Assembly (NCBI GenBank): GCA_947499175.1
Contig: CANMNU010000044.1
Span: 1-9,816, forward strand
DNA length: 9,816 bases
Source of the DNA: Alphaproteobacteria bacterium
Lineage (GTDB): Bacteria > Pseudomonadota > Alphaproteobacteria > Paracaedibacterales > CAITNM01
Direction of reading: 5' to 3'
Of the stretch, positions 1 to 7,219 are shown piece by piece. The notes below the pieces were generated by a model. The model saw only the letters and a list, made by a program, of their open reading frames with translations. It ran no database searches and was not told the DNA's origin. Position 1 is the stretch's first letter. The number at the start of each line of letters is the position of its first letter. Made by a program: the position numbers and the translations under genes.

Positions 1-178
1 CACCGACTCTCTTACCTTTCACAAATCTCTTCTTTACTTTTCAAATCTCGCTGCCGTAACAACTGCGCTCGTTCGCGCCATATCCGTAATCTAATCACTT
101 ATTCTCCAATCGTCAACTACTTTCTTATGATTTTTTTTAAAAATTGTGATTTTGATAGAAATCCTTAAGAAATTCAAA
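1..178. other. Left-edge stretch, no assignable gene
   Basis: No gene can be assigned here. Bases 1-120 are pyrimidine-rich on the plus strand and richer in G+C around 50-85 than the flanks. Two plus-strand frames are open from the window edge: frame 1 to a TAA at 166-168, and frame 2 to a TAA at 92-94 with a hydrophobic tail ending LVRAISVI. Either could be the last codons of a gene lying mostly outside the window, but neither tail was recognised. From 121 on the sequence is AT-rich and looks intergenic. Confidence 0.3.
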
Positions 179-202
179 GAAAGAGGGGCCTTCGCCCCTC
201 TT
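171..202 (-). terminator. Rho-independent terminator of the coiled-coil protein gene
   Basis: A perfect 9-bp inverted repeat (AAGAGGGGC at 181-189, GCCCCTCTT at 194-202) encloses a 4-base loop. On the minus strand it starts 12 bases after the TAA of the 215-2038 gene and is followed by a T-rich run (TCTTTGAATTTCTT). This is a classic intrinsic terminator. The plus-strand side is also followed by TTAATTTT, so it could work for a gene arriving from the left. Confidence 0.85.
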
Positions 203-214
203 AATTTTAGTTAT

Positions 215-2038
215 TTATTTTTTAACAATAGGAAGATTCCAAGCACCAACGTTTATCTGACCATCAACAACAGCATCTAAACCGTCAATGCGAGTCAGAA
301 TAGCTTGTGTGTCAGTTTCTAAACCATCATATATAGTTTTTTGATCTGAAACAGTTTGAGCACTACTAACAGAAGGCTGTATCATTTGATACAACGCGTT
401 GATTTTTCCGTTAAGCTTCTGAATTAAGCCATAAAAATCTGTTGTAATTTCTTGAGCTTTAGCATCAGAATATGCTTCAACATCACCTATAGTCGCCTGC
501 TGAGACGCTTGAGTTTCAGCTGTTACTTGGGTATGAAAAGCATTAATAGCATTAGTTAAATTAGTACTTGCTATTGCCATCTGGCTATCAGTATATGCAT
601 TAGCGTCTTTACCTGCTTGAGTAATAAGCGCCTGCAATGCAGATTGAGCACTATTAAGAGCAGCAGAAGCTACACCTTGATCAATAACTGATTGAGCTGA
701 AATAGCGCTAGTATAATTAGCAACAATGGTATTAGCCTCAGATTGCAGGTTAGCAGCAACTGTTGCTAAATCAGAAGCTGAGCTTGCAGAGATTGCAGAG
801 GTGTATGCGGAAGTAATATTAGAAATTGCAGCATTAAGAGCATTAGTAGCAGCAAGAGCATTTGCACTTATGTTCGCTTCGTCAATTACTTGACTAGCTT
901 GAATTGCACTAATTTGTGATGTAGCAGTAGATTGCCATGAAACTAGCCCATTTTGAACAGACAGAAGGTTTTGATACTCAGCGTTAAGCGTATTTAAAGC
1001 ATCAGTATGACCTTGTACAGTTGTACTAAGACCACCAACCTGACCAACTAAAGTAACAACCTGAGAGTTTAAGGAGTCGTGAGCAGATTGAAGTGCAGAC
1101 ACAGCAGCCCCACGATTTGCCACTTCTGCCGCAAGATCCGATTCAGCCTGATTATACTGCGCAGTAGCTTTTGCTACAGCATCATCATGGCTATTGCTAA
1201 TTGCTACATTTAAAGCTGACTGAGCGCTAACAAGAGCAGCATTTGCAGCATCAATATTTTCCTGCAACGCATTTTTATTGGCCAAACTTGTCGCATTTGC
1301 AGCATCAATATTACCTTGCAATGTTGCTTGAGCTGCTTGTAGGGCAATATTAGCTTTTGCTACAGCATCATCATGGCCACTGTTAATTGCAACAGTTAAA
1401 TCTGACTTTGCTTGAGTAAGAGCAGCATTTGCAGCGTCAATATTTGCCTGCAACGCATTTTTATTGGCCAAACTTGTTGCATTTGCAGCATCAATATTTG
1501 ACTGCAATGTTTGTTGAGCCGCTTGTAGGGCAATATTAGCTTTTGATACTGCATCATCATGGCTAGCACTAATTGCAGCCTGTAAAGTTGACTGAGCATT
1601 AGACAAATTAGATGTCAAGTTAGTAATATTAGTCTCAGCCAAACTCATACGATTCTGCAAATCTAAAATACTAGCAGAATGAGATTGAAGCTGCGCTGTA
1701 AGACCATTAAAATCACTTAATTCTTGCGCTTTAAGAGCACTAAGACCACCTTCAGCAGTAGTTACACGAACTGTTAATGCGTCAAGGGCAGTTTGCGTTG
1801 CATCCGTAATAAATTTATTAGCAGTAATAGTAGCATTTGTAGCATTAAAATTTGAAACAATAGAACCATTAAGAGTTCCATATTGCTCCCATGTAAATTC
1901 CTGTGATTTTAAAATTGAGTAATTAGCCCCATTTGGATCCAACGGAATAGGATCAATTACTACTGATGAAGCAAATGCACTGCCGCCAAGCAACATAGAA
2001 ATTGCCAATGTTGTTGTAATTCTTGATAAATTTTTCAT
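215..2038 (-). CDS. Secreted repeat-containing coiled-coil protein, function unknown
   Basis: This 607-residue protein was not recognised as a known family. Residues 1-23 form a Sec signal peptide (basic KNLSR start, hydrophobic LAISMLLGG core, AFA cleavage site), so the mature protein is probably periplasmic, outer-membrane-associated or extracellular. The rest is dominated by Ala, Ser, Asn, Gln, Thr, Asp and Leu, has no Cys and very few Trp, and reads as long alpha-helical coiled coil. Residues 160-221 and 222-283 are a nearly identical 62-residue tandem repeat beginning HDDAV, and a third copy starts at 284 and decays. Stalk-like segments near 475-545 (DANAYTDSQ, EAYSDAKAQE) resemble trimeric adhesin or phage-fibre stalks, but no YadA-type beta-barrel anchor follows; the end is INVGAWNLPIVKK. 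The ATG has a good AAAGGA ribosome site 9 bases upstream. It appears to be transcribed alone and ends in a strong terminator. A surface or host-contact role is inference. Confidence 0.8.
   Translation of the reverse strand: MKNLSRITTTLAISMLLGGSAFASSVVIDPIPLDPNGANYSILKSQEFTWEQYGTLNGSIVSNFNATNATITANKFITDATQTALDALTVRVTTAEGGLSALKAQELSDFNGLTAQLQSHSASILDLQNRMSLAETNITNLTSNLSNAQSTLQAAISASHDDAVSKANIALQAAQQTLQSNIDAANATSLANKNALQANIDAANAALTQAKSDLTVAINSGHDDAVAKANIALQAAQATLQGNIDAANATSLANKNALQENIDAANAALVSAQSALNVAISNSHDDAVAKATAQYNQAESDLAAEVANRGAAVSALQSAHDSLNSQVVTLVGQVGGLSTTVQGHTDALNTLNAEYQNLLSVQNGLVSWQSTATSQISAIQASQVIDEANISANALAATNALNAAISNITSAYTSAISASSASDLATVAANLQSEANTIVANYTSAISAQSVIDQGVASAALNSAQSALQALITQAGKDANAYTDSQMAIASTNLTNAINAFHTQVTAETQASQQATIGDVEAYSDAKAQEITTDFYGLIQKLNGKINALYQMIQPSVSSAQTVSDQKTIYDGLETDTQAILTRIDGLDAVVDGQINVGAWNLPIVKK
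1190..1561 (-). repeat. 186-bp tandem duplication inside the coiled-coil gene
   Basis: Two adjacent 186-bp units (1376-1561 and 1190-1375) encode 62 residues each, starting HDDAV(S/A)KANIALQAAQ and containing NIDAANATSLANKNALQ. They differ at only a few bases, so the duplication is recent or kept alike by recombination. A third copy begins at 1189 but only HDDAVAK is well kept. Within each unit the block LQ.NIDAANA occurs twice, 19 residues apart, a smaller nested repeat. Confidence 0.9.
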
Positions 2039-2349
2039 GGTATATTTTCCTTTGTAAAATGATTGAACATTAATACTTTCGGCTAATTGAAACGTAGAAT
2101 TTTTACAATATAACAGAAGTATTAATTGTTAATATAAATCACGCAGGTTAATAAACAGTTAATTTTTGATTTTTTATTTGCTGATTGAGAATAAAATTTA
2201 TCAAATAACGAACATATATATAAAAATAATAAAATTTTAGATAAAATATAGCAATTAAAAGGTGGCTTTAATTAAATAGGTGCGTTACAACTTGAAAGCC
2301 GCCACTTACATGGCGCCTAGAGTCAAAAGACAATACGGGGAAATGTTAC
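2039..2349. other. AT-rich intergenic region between pssA and the coiled-coil gene
   Basis: This 311-base gap contains no coding frame of note. On the minus strand it should carry the end of the psd-pssA transcript and the promoter of the downstream secreted-protein gene. The ribosome site for that gene (AAAGGA) lies about 9 bases before its ATG. Several AT-rich promoter-like hexamers exist, for example TTAACA followed 16 bases later by TATTGT on the minus strand, but none is convincing. Inverted repeats lie at 2261-2317. Confidence 0.5.
2257..2303 (-). terminator. Possible terminator of the psd-pssA operon
   Basis: On the minus strand GGCGGCTTT (2303-2295) can pair with AAAGCCACC (2269-2261) with one C-A mismatch, and the second arm is followed by TTTTAATT. 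It lies about 47 bases past the pssA stop. The 25-base loop is long for an intrinsic terminator. A second hairpin, formed by bases 2298-2304 and 2311-2317, shares the first arm and would compete with it. Confidence 0.4.
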
Positions 2350-3219
2350 TTAAACAGAAGAAATATCAACTTCAGTTTGCTGATTTTTCACAAACAAATG
2401 GCAGCGCCAATAAACCACCGGCATAGTCGCCACATAGCAAAAAATTATTAAAACTAAAGTTTGCCATGGCACGCTATACAAGCAACCCAAAAAAGTTACA
2501 ACAACAAGTACCACTGGAATTGTATGGTGATGATTTAATGGTAATTTTTTAAATGATAAAGTTGGCACACGGCTTACCATTAGCCCCCCAACACAAACCA
2601 TAATTAAAGCCACAATCACTGCGTTAAATTGCAAACTTGGAAAAGCTAGCTCAAAAATTAAGGGACTAAGGCACAGCAATGCGGCAGCAGGAGCCGGAGC
2701 ACCTACAGAAAAGTTTTTACCCCACAAGGGAAGCTTAGTTTCATCAAACGCCATAACATTAAAACGCGCCAAGCGTAAAACCATACAAGTGCTGAAAAAC
2801 AAAACCACGGCCCAACCAGGGTTACCCAAATTTTGCAATGAATAAAAATACATTACTAAGGCTGGCACAACACCAAAATTAACAACATCAGCAAATGAAT
2901 CAAGTTCAGCACCAAAATGGCTAGATGTACCAAGTAAACGGGCCAGGCGCCCATCAACACCATCAAGAAAAGCAGCTAGTAAAATTGCAAAAATCGCCCC
3001 TTCCCAATTTTCTAGCAAAGCCATGCGAATGCCGGTTAAACCTGAACATAAAGCTGTAACAGTAATAATATGGGGTAAAAGAGCAGCAAACGGTTCAGCC
3101 TTCATTCGGCGCTCAATTAGTTTCTCTTGAAACCGCCCCTTCAATCTACCTCTTATGGTACCTTTTTTCAAAGACATTTTTTTTCTTGAATGTTTATCTT
3201 TACCTTTATTAAAAGCCAT
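2350..3219 (-). CDS. pssA: CDP-diacylglycerol-serine O-phosphatidyltransferase
   Basis: PssA transfers the phosphatidyl group of CDP-diacylglycerol to L-serine, giving phosphatidylserine and CMP at the inner membrane. The 289-residue protein carries the full CDP-alcohol phosphotransferase motif: D86, D89-G90, A93-R94, G103, D107 and D111, in the spacing DxxDGxxAR-x8-GxxxDxxxD. Several hydrophobic membrane segments follow to about residue 275. The first 40 residues are strongly basic (many Lys and Arg) and probably lie on the cytoplasmic face. The start overlaps the psd stop by one base (TAATG), which supports translational coupling and this start over internal Met codons at 15 and 39. Its product is the substrate of the neighbouring Psd, so the two form a phosphatidylethanolamine operon typical of alphaproteobacteria. 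Confidence 0.93.
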   Translation of the reverse strand: MAFNKGKDKHSRKKMSLKKGTIRGRLKGRFQEKLIERRMKAEPFAALLPHIITVTALCSGLTGIRMALLENWEGAIFAILLAAFLDGVDGRLARLLGTSSHFGAELDSFADVVNFGVVPALVMYFYSLQNLGNPGWAVVLFFSTCMVLRLARFNVMAFDETKLPLWGKNFSVGAPAPAAALLCLSPLIFELAFPSLQFNAVIVALIMVCVGGLMVSRVPTLSFKKLPLNHHHTIPVVLVVVTFLGCLYSVPWQTLVLIIFCYVATMPVVYWRCHLFVKNQQTEVDISSV

Positions 3220-3902
3220 TAGCGCTTAATTCCACGGCGAGCTGGCTCTGGGCTGTTCATATCAAGCAACACGGTTTCACCAGCAATCATTCGCTGGCCT
3301 TCAACCACAAGCGGGTCCATGCCTTCTGGTAGATAAACATCCATACGGCTACCAAAACGAATTAAACCAAAAACCTGCCCTGTTTCCACCGTTTCCAATG
3401 GCGCAATATCGCAGCGAATACGTCTAGCAATCAAGCCTGCAATTTGCACAAATGCAATGCGATGACCATCGATTGTATCAACAACAACCGTATTTCGTTC
3501 ATTTTTTTCGCTAGCTTTATCAAATGATGCATTTACAAATTGACCTTTATGGTAAATAACTTGACGAACGGTACCTGCAATTGGCACACGGTTTACGTGC
3601 ACATCAAAAACATTCAAAAATATACTAACTCTGGTTAATGGTGCATCACCTAATTCCAAATCAGCAGATGGCACCACAGAAACAATTTGGCAAACAATGC
3701 CGTCAGCCGGGCTTACCAACAAACCTTCACGCATAGGCACAGTACGTGGTGGGTTTCTAAAGAAATACATGCACCATGCGGTAAGCAATGCACCAACCCA
3801 ACCAAGATTAGGATTAACCATAGCCATAATAAAGGCCACTGCGGCAAAAATGGCAATGAATTTCCAGCCATCACTATGAATAATTTGAAAGATATTAGGC
3901 AT
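3219..3902 (-). CDS. psd: Phosphatidylserine decarboxylase proenzyme, short type
   Basis: Psd decarboxylates phosphatidylserine to phosphatidylethanolamine, using a pyruvoyl group made by self-cleavage. The 227-residue protein belongs to the short, archaeal-like form common in alphaproteobacteria. Residues about 13-48 hold two hydrophobic segments for membrane attachment. Likely catalytic parts are D67 in SPADG, H102 in VFDVHVNR, and the cleavage site RFGS with G184-S185, where Ser becomes the pyruvoyl group of a small alpha chain of about 43 residues. It is the first gene of the operon and overlaps pssA by one base. An in-frame TAA lies two codons before the ATG, so no longer start exists. 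The ribosome site is weak. Confidence 0.94.
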   Translation of the reverse strand: MPNIFQIIHSDGWKFIAIFAAVAFIMAMVNPNLGWVGALLTAWCMYFFRNPPRTVPMREGLLVSPADGIVCQIVSVVPSADLELGDAPLTRVSIFLNVFDVHVNRVPIAGTVRQVIYHKGQFVNASFDKASEKNERNTVVVDTIDGHRIAFVQIAGLIARRIRCDIAPLETVETGQVFGLIRFGSRMDVYLPEGMDPLVVEGQRMIAGETVLLDMNSPEPARRGIKR

Positions 3903-3957
3903 AAATTATGTTCAAGTTTTTTAAATTTTTCTACCCATTACAGTGCCTTGATTACGG

Positions 3958-3988
3958 ATAATATTCAAGAGGCTCATTAAATAATCAA
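3958..3988 (-). promoter_or_regulatory. Possible sigma-70 promoter for psd-pssA
   Basis: On the minus strand TTGATT (3988-3983) and TATTAT (3963-3958) are separated by 19 bases and lie about 56 bases before the psd ATG. The -10 matches consensus at 5 of 6 positions and the -35 at 4 of 6. The spacing is long, and in such AT-rich DNA chance matches are common. Confidence 0.25.
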
Positions 3989-4060
3989 GATCTTTTGCCA
4001 CAAAATACAGCTGCAAATCAGCATAAACAAAAACTATATTTTTTCTTTTAACGTAATTTA

Positions 4061-4438
4061 TTAATTAGTATCCCTCAACAGCCGCTTAACTTTTTCCCAA
4101 TAAAATAACTTCGTTTCACGGGGCAAGTTAGCAAAGTCATCAACCCCTTCCTCAGCAATCATTGCTTGAAGAGCCTCAAATCGCTTACCAATCTTTGCAA
4201 CCGCTAATTCAACAGTTTCACAGCAATCAAAACCCAAAAAAGCAATTAAGGTAAAACAAGCATGTAAAACATCACCAAGCTCTGATTGTAAAGCCAATTT
4301 ATTATCTGCAGCCAATTCCAATTTTACTTCTTCAAGCTCCAAACCAATATGACGAATGATTTCAAGAGGATCAGACCAATAAAAACCAAAATCTTTAGAA
4401 CAATTATGATCTTTTAAAAATTTTTCAAACACATCCAT
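4061..4438 (-). CDS. MazG-like nucleotide pyrophosphohydrolase
   Basis: This 125-residue, all-helical protein fits the MazG-like (all-alpha NTP pyrophosphatase) superfamily, whose members hydrolyse nucleoside triphosphates to monophosphate and pyrophosphate, often to clear damaged nucleotides. The metal-binding signature is visible: E34-x-x-E37 followed by E53-L-G-D56 in SELGDVLHACF, and then KIGKRFEAL near residues 82-90, as in MazG domains. It is a single domain, about half the length of E. coli MazG. The exact substrate cannot be read from the sequence. A GGAG ribosome site lies 8 bases before the ATG. The gene is divergent from rpmH across a shared 185-base gap and lies upstream of psd on the same strand, with 158 bases between them. 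Confidence 0.78.
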   Translation of the reverse strand: MDVFEKFLKDHNCSKDFGFYWSDPLEIIRHIGLELEEVKLELAADNKLALQSELGDVLHACFTLIAFLGFDCCETVELAVAKIGKRFEALQAMIAEEGVDDFANLPRETKLFYWEKVKRLLRDTN

Positions 4439-4472
4439 TATTTATTTTCTCCAAAAATAGGTTTGGTAAGAC

Positions 4473-4503
4473 TTGAATTTTAGATTTAGCAAACCTATAT
4501 AAC
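4473..4503 (+). promoter_or_regulatory. Candidate promoter of the rpmH-rnpA-yidD-yidC-engB cluster
   Basis: TTGAAT at 4473-4478 is followed after 17 bases by TATATA (4496-4501), overlapping TATAAC (4498-4503, 5 of 6 to the -10 consensus with a 19-base spacer). This would give a leader of about 110 bases before the rpmH start. It sits in the gap shared with the divergent MazG-like gene. No other hexamer pair in the gap is clearly better. Confidence 0.35.
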
Positions 4504-4623
4504 AGTCATGGTTAAAAGTCTAGACGTTATAACTCCTAGCTTAAAAAGGTGAATAAAAACTAAATTCTTCCCTTTTTATAGAAATTTGGCTATAGTCCAA
4601 AGACGTTTAATGGAGGAATAATA

Positions 4624-4758
4624 ATGAAACGCACTTTTCAACCAAGCAATATCGTTCGCAAACGTAGGCACGGCTTCCGCGCTCGTATGGCAACAAAAAA
4701 TGGCAGAAGAATAATTGCTTCTAGGCGATCTAACGGAAGAGCAAAATTATCAGCTTAA
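4624..4758 (+). CDS. rpmH: Large ribosomal subunit protein bL34
   Basis: This 44-residue, very basic protein has the canonical bL34 sequence: MKRTFQPSN at the start, then RKRRHGFRARM, then GRRIIASRR and a GRAKLSA end. It binds 23S rRNA in the large subunit. Length and motifs match the family fully. A strong GGAGG ribosome site at 4612-4616 lies 7 bases before the ATG. It opens the conserved rpmH-rnpA-yidD-yidC-engB cluster. Confidence 0.97.
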   Translation: MKRTFQPSNIVRKRRHGFRARMATKNGRRIIASRRSNGRAKLSA

Positions 4759-4811
4759 ATGCACAAATTATACCCGAAATATTTCAAGGGTTGGACAGGA
4801 GAACAAAAGTC

Positions 4812-4887
4812 GAGGAGCACAATGTACGGTTTTGTACATGAGCACCGCAGATCTTGCAGTTCAACGCACCCAAGACTTGAAAGATGA
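4812..4887 (+). promoter_or_regulatory. Shine-Dalgarno plus 21-codon leader ORF before rnpA
   Basis: GAGGAG at 4812-4817, one of the best ribosome sites in the window, stands 4 bases before an ATG at 4822. That ATG is not in the rnpA frame: it reads 21 codons, starting MYGFVHEHRRS, to a TGA at 4885-4887. Seven bases later is the ATG at 4895, a natural start for RnpA. This arrangement suits translational coupling, with ribosomes finishing the leader and restarting on rnpA. It could also be accidental. Confidence 0.4.
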
Positions 4888-5245
4888 GCGGTATATGAAA
4901 GCGCGCAAGGATTATGTGCGCTTAAGTCGCACTGGTAAACGTTTTTTTTTTGATGGCTTCATTGCTCAAGCTATGCCTGTTGAAAATCGACTAGGTTTAG
5001 TTGGCATAACTGTTACAAAAAAATTAGGCAACTCAGTAATGCGACACCGCGCAAAGCGTCGCTTGCGTGAAACTGTTAGATTATGGAACAAGGAAAGTTC
5101 AGCAGCAATCAAATACGATATTGTCTTAGTTGCTAGAAGTAAGATTTTTAGCCTAGAATTTAGTGTAATTCGATCGCAATGGAAAGAATTGTTGGAAAAA
5201 CTAACAAATAACCAGGATTGGACCCATGAAACGACTCGTCATTAG
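4838..5245 (+). CDS. rnpA: Ribonuclease P protein component
   Basis: RnpA is the protein subunit of RNase P and helps the RNA subunit cut the 5' leader from tRNA precursors. The diagnostic RNR-like basic motif is present (NSVMRHRAKRRLRE, about residues 65-78 from this start), after LGLVGITVTKKLG and preceded by the RKDYVRLSRTGKRF N-terminal strand region. The start is uncertain. ATG 4838 gives 135 residues but has no well-spaced ribosome site. ATG 4895 gives 116 residues, closer to family length, and starts MKARKDYVRLS. The frame stays open back into rpmH with a TTG at 4715. A run of ten T at 4942-4951 encodes part of RFFFD. The 3' end overlaps yidD by 20 bases. Confidence 0.93.
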   Translation: MSTADLAVQRTQDLKDERYMKARKDYVRLSRTGKRFFFDGFIAQAMPVENRLGLVGITVTKKLGNSVMRHRAKRRLRETVRLWNKESSAAIKYDIVLVARSKIFSLEFSVIRSQWKELLEKLTNNQDWTHETTRH

Positions 5246-5525
5246 TTTTATATACTTGTATCGTTGGCTAATATCACCTTTTTTGCCTCCCAGTTGCAAG
5301 TTTACACCAACTTGTAGCCGCTATGCGATTTCAGCAATTGAATGTCATGGATTACCCAAAGGAATGTGGATGACCCTGAAAAGACTATGCAAGTGTCATC
5401 CGTTTAGTAAAGTAAAAACCACCTACGACCCTGTCATTCCAATTAAAGAACTGCCACCTACAAATTCAATTGATTCCGCAAATTCTACTTACCATCAAAA
5501 ATTTAAAAGAGTACATCACGCATGA
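5226..5525 (+). CDS. yidD: Membrane protein insertion efficiency factor YidD
   Basis: YidD is a small inner-membrane-associated protein that aids YidC-dependent and Sec-dependent membrane protein insertion. The 99-residue product has the family pattern: a hydrophobic N-terminal helix (VISFIYLYRWLISPFLPP), then CKFTPTCSRYA, an ECHG..KG.W segment, RLCKCHPF and the YDPV motif. Cysteines at these positions are typical. The C-terminal tail of about 30 polar residues is variable in the family. The start lies inside the end of rnpA with an AGGA ribosome site 8 bases upstream, and the stop overlaps the yidC start in an ATGA, so the three genes are probably translationally coupled. Confidence 0.95.
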   Translation: MKRLVISFIYLYRWLISPFLPPSCKFTPTCSRYAISAIECHGLPKGMWMTLKRLCKCHPFSKVKTTYDPVIPIKELPPTNSIDSANSTYHQKFKRVHHA

Positions 5526-7219
5526 ATGAAAATCGCAATCTATTAGTTGCATTTGGTTTATCCATTGCTATTATGCTGGGTTTTTACCAGTTTTACGAAA
5601 AGCCACGCCAAGATCAATTAATACACCAAAAATTGCAAGAACAAGCAATGCAGGCAACGCAGTTAGAAACAAATGAAAAAACAGCTCATGTAGCACAAGT
5701 CCCCCCCCCTACTCCTGAACACCAAGCAATTGAAAATTCAGCTCGCATAACCATTCAAAATGAATCACTTAGCGGCAGTATCCGCCAAGTTGGCGCTGTT
5801 ATTGATGATATGCTATTGACTAAATACACAGAAAATACCGACCCAACCAGCCCTAAAATTCGCCTTCTTGAAAGCGAAAATACTGACCATGGGTACAGCG
5901 TGGTAAGCGGCTGGAAAGCTGCAGACAATTCAGCCGTTGGCTCCATGCCAGATGAAAAAACTAATTGGCAAATTCAAGGAGAACACAACAAACTTACTCC
6001 TGAGCATCCAATTATTTTAGCTTGGTTCAACGATAGAGGCATTAAATTTGAACGCACAATTAGCATTGATAACAAATATTTAATTACTATAAATGACCAA
6101 GTAACTAATCACGGTGAAAGTCCAGTTGCAATGCAGGCCTATAGTCAAATTCGCAGAAAAAATCCACCAAAATCACAAGGTTTTTACATTTTGCATGAAG
6201 GGCCAATTGGCTACTTTAACAATAAATTATTTGAAGGATCTTATGAAGATTTAACCAAAACTCCGGTAACTCAACAAGCAACAAATGGGTGGTTTGGCTT
6301 TACTGATAAGTTTTGGTTGGTAAGTTTAATTCCAGATTCTAAAGCAGTCGTCAACATTGACTACACCTTTCAAAATGGCACCCATATTGCTCAGTTCACA
6401 GCAACACCAATTACTATAAAACCAGGTGAGACAGCATCATATACATACAAAGTATTTGCAGGAGCAAAAGTTTTAAGTGTTCTAGATGATTACGAGCCAA
6501 AAATTGGTGTACCTCACTTTGACTTAGCAGTTGATTTTGGCTGGTTCTATTTCCTAACTAAACCTTTGTTTTACGTACTGGAATATTTCCACGAATTACT
6601 TGGAAACCTAGGATTAGCAATATTAGCGCTTACTATATTATTTAAAGCAATGCTTTATCCTATGGCCACAAAATCATATCGCTCTATGGCAAGACTTAAG
6701 AATCTGCAGCCTAAAATTCAGCAGGTACAAAGTCTTTATAAAGACGACCGAACCCGCCAAAGTCAGGAATTAATGGCATTATACAAAAAAGAAAAGGTTA
6801 ACCCTGCCGGAGGCTGTCTACCTGTATTAATTCAAGCCCCTATTTTCTTTTGCCTATACAAAGTATTGTTTGTAAGCATAGAAATGCGCCATGCACCATT
6901 TTTTGGCTGGATTCATGACCTAGCAGCACCAGACCCCACCTCTTTTGCTAACTTGTTTGGATTACTTCCATTTGACGTACCATCGTTCTTACAAATTGGT
7001 ATATGGCCTATACTAATGGGCATAACCATGGTAATTCAGCAAAGAATGAACCCCCAACCAGCAGATCCAGCTCAAGCAAAAATAATGATGATCATGCCAG
7101 TCATGTTTACATATCTTTTTGCAAGCTTTCCGGCTGGACTAGTTGTATATTGGACGTGGAATAACCTATTATCGATGGCACAGCAGTGGCTGATAACCAA
7201 ACAAATGAGCAAAAAATAA
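5522..7219 (+). CDS. yidC: Membrane protein insertase YidC
   Basis: YidC inserts and folds inner-membrane proteins, alone or with SecYEG. The 565-residue protein has the Gram-negative layout: an N-terminal membrane helix (residues 6-24), a linker rich in Gln and Pro, a large periplasmic P1 domain (about 75-335), then the conserved five-helix insertase region from about 340. The cytoplasmic coiled-coil loop reads SYRSMARLKNLQPKIQ, followed by ALYKKEKVNPAGGCLPVLIQ. The residue matching the groove Arg of E. coli is K375 here, as in other alphaproteobacteria. The final helices include FPAGLVVYWTWNNLLSMAQQ. A run of nine C at 5701-5709 encodes VPPPT in the linker. The ribosome site is weak, which fits coupling to yidD through the ATGA overlap. 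The 3' end overlaps engB by 34 bases. Confidence 0.97.
   Translation: MNENRNLLVAFGLSIAIMLGFYQFYEKPRQDQLIHQKLQEQAMQATQLETNEKTAHVAQVPPPTPEHQAIENSARITIQNESLSGSIRQVGAVIDDMLLTKYTENTDPTSPKIRLLESENTDHGYSVVSGWKAADNSAVGSMPDEKTNWQIQGEHNKLTPEHPIILAWFNDRGIKFERTISIDNKYLITINDQVTNHGESPVAMQAYSQIRRKNPPKSQGFYILHEGPIGYFNNKLFEGSYEDLTKTPVTQQATNGWFGFTDKFWLVSLIPDSKAVVNIDYTFQNGTHIAQFTATPITIKPGETASYTYKVFAGAKVLSVLDDYEPKIGVPHFDLAVDFGWFYFLTKPLFYVLEYFHELLGNLGLAILALTILFKAMLYPMATKSYRSMARLKNLQPKIQQVQSLYKDDRTRQSQELMALYKKEKVNPAGGCLPVLIQAPIFFCLYKVLFVSIEMRHAPFFGWIHDLAAPDPTSFANLFGLLPFDVPSFLQIGIWPILMGITMVIQQRMNPQPADPAQAKIMMIMPVMFTYLFASFPAGLVVYWTWNNLLSMAQQWLITKQMSKK

Noticed and set aside
1190..1561. CRISPR-like array
   Set aside because: The repeat is a coding tandem duplication without spacers.
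1396..1599. Second minus-strand frame inside the repeat of the coiled-coil gene
   Set aside because: It is open only because the repeated DNA lacks stops in that frame; the main frame has signal peptide, ribosome site and terminator.
215..2038. Trimeric autotransporter adhesin
   Set aside because: Stalk-like segments are present, but the C-terminal YadA-type beta-barrel anchor is absent and the protein ends in a short non-membrane tail.
3687..3980. Plus-strand open frames opposite psd
   Set aside because: They are antisense to a clearly conserved psd, have no ribosome site, and their translation resembles no family.
4439..4623. Replication origin beside rpmH
   Set aside because: No DnaA-box cluster (TTATCCACA-like) and no dnaA or dnaN are seen; only promoter-like hexamers and a ribosome site.
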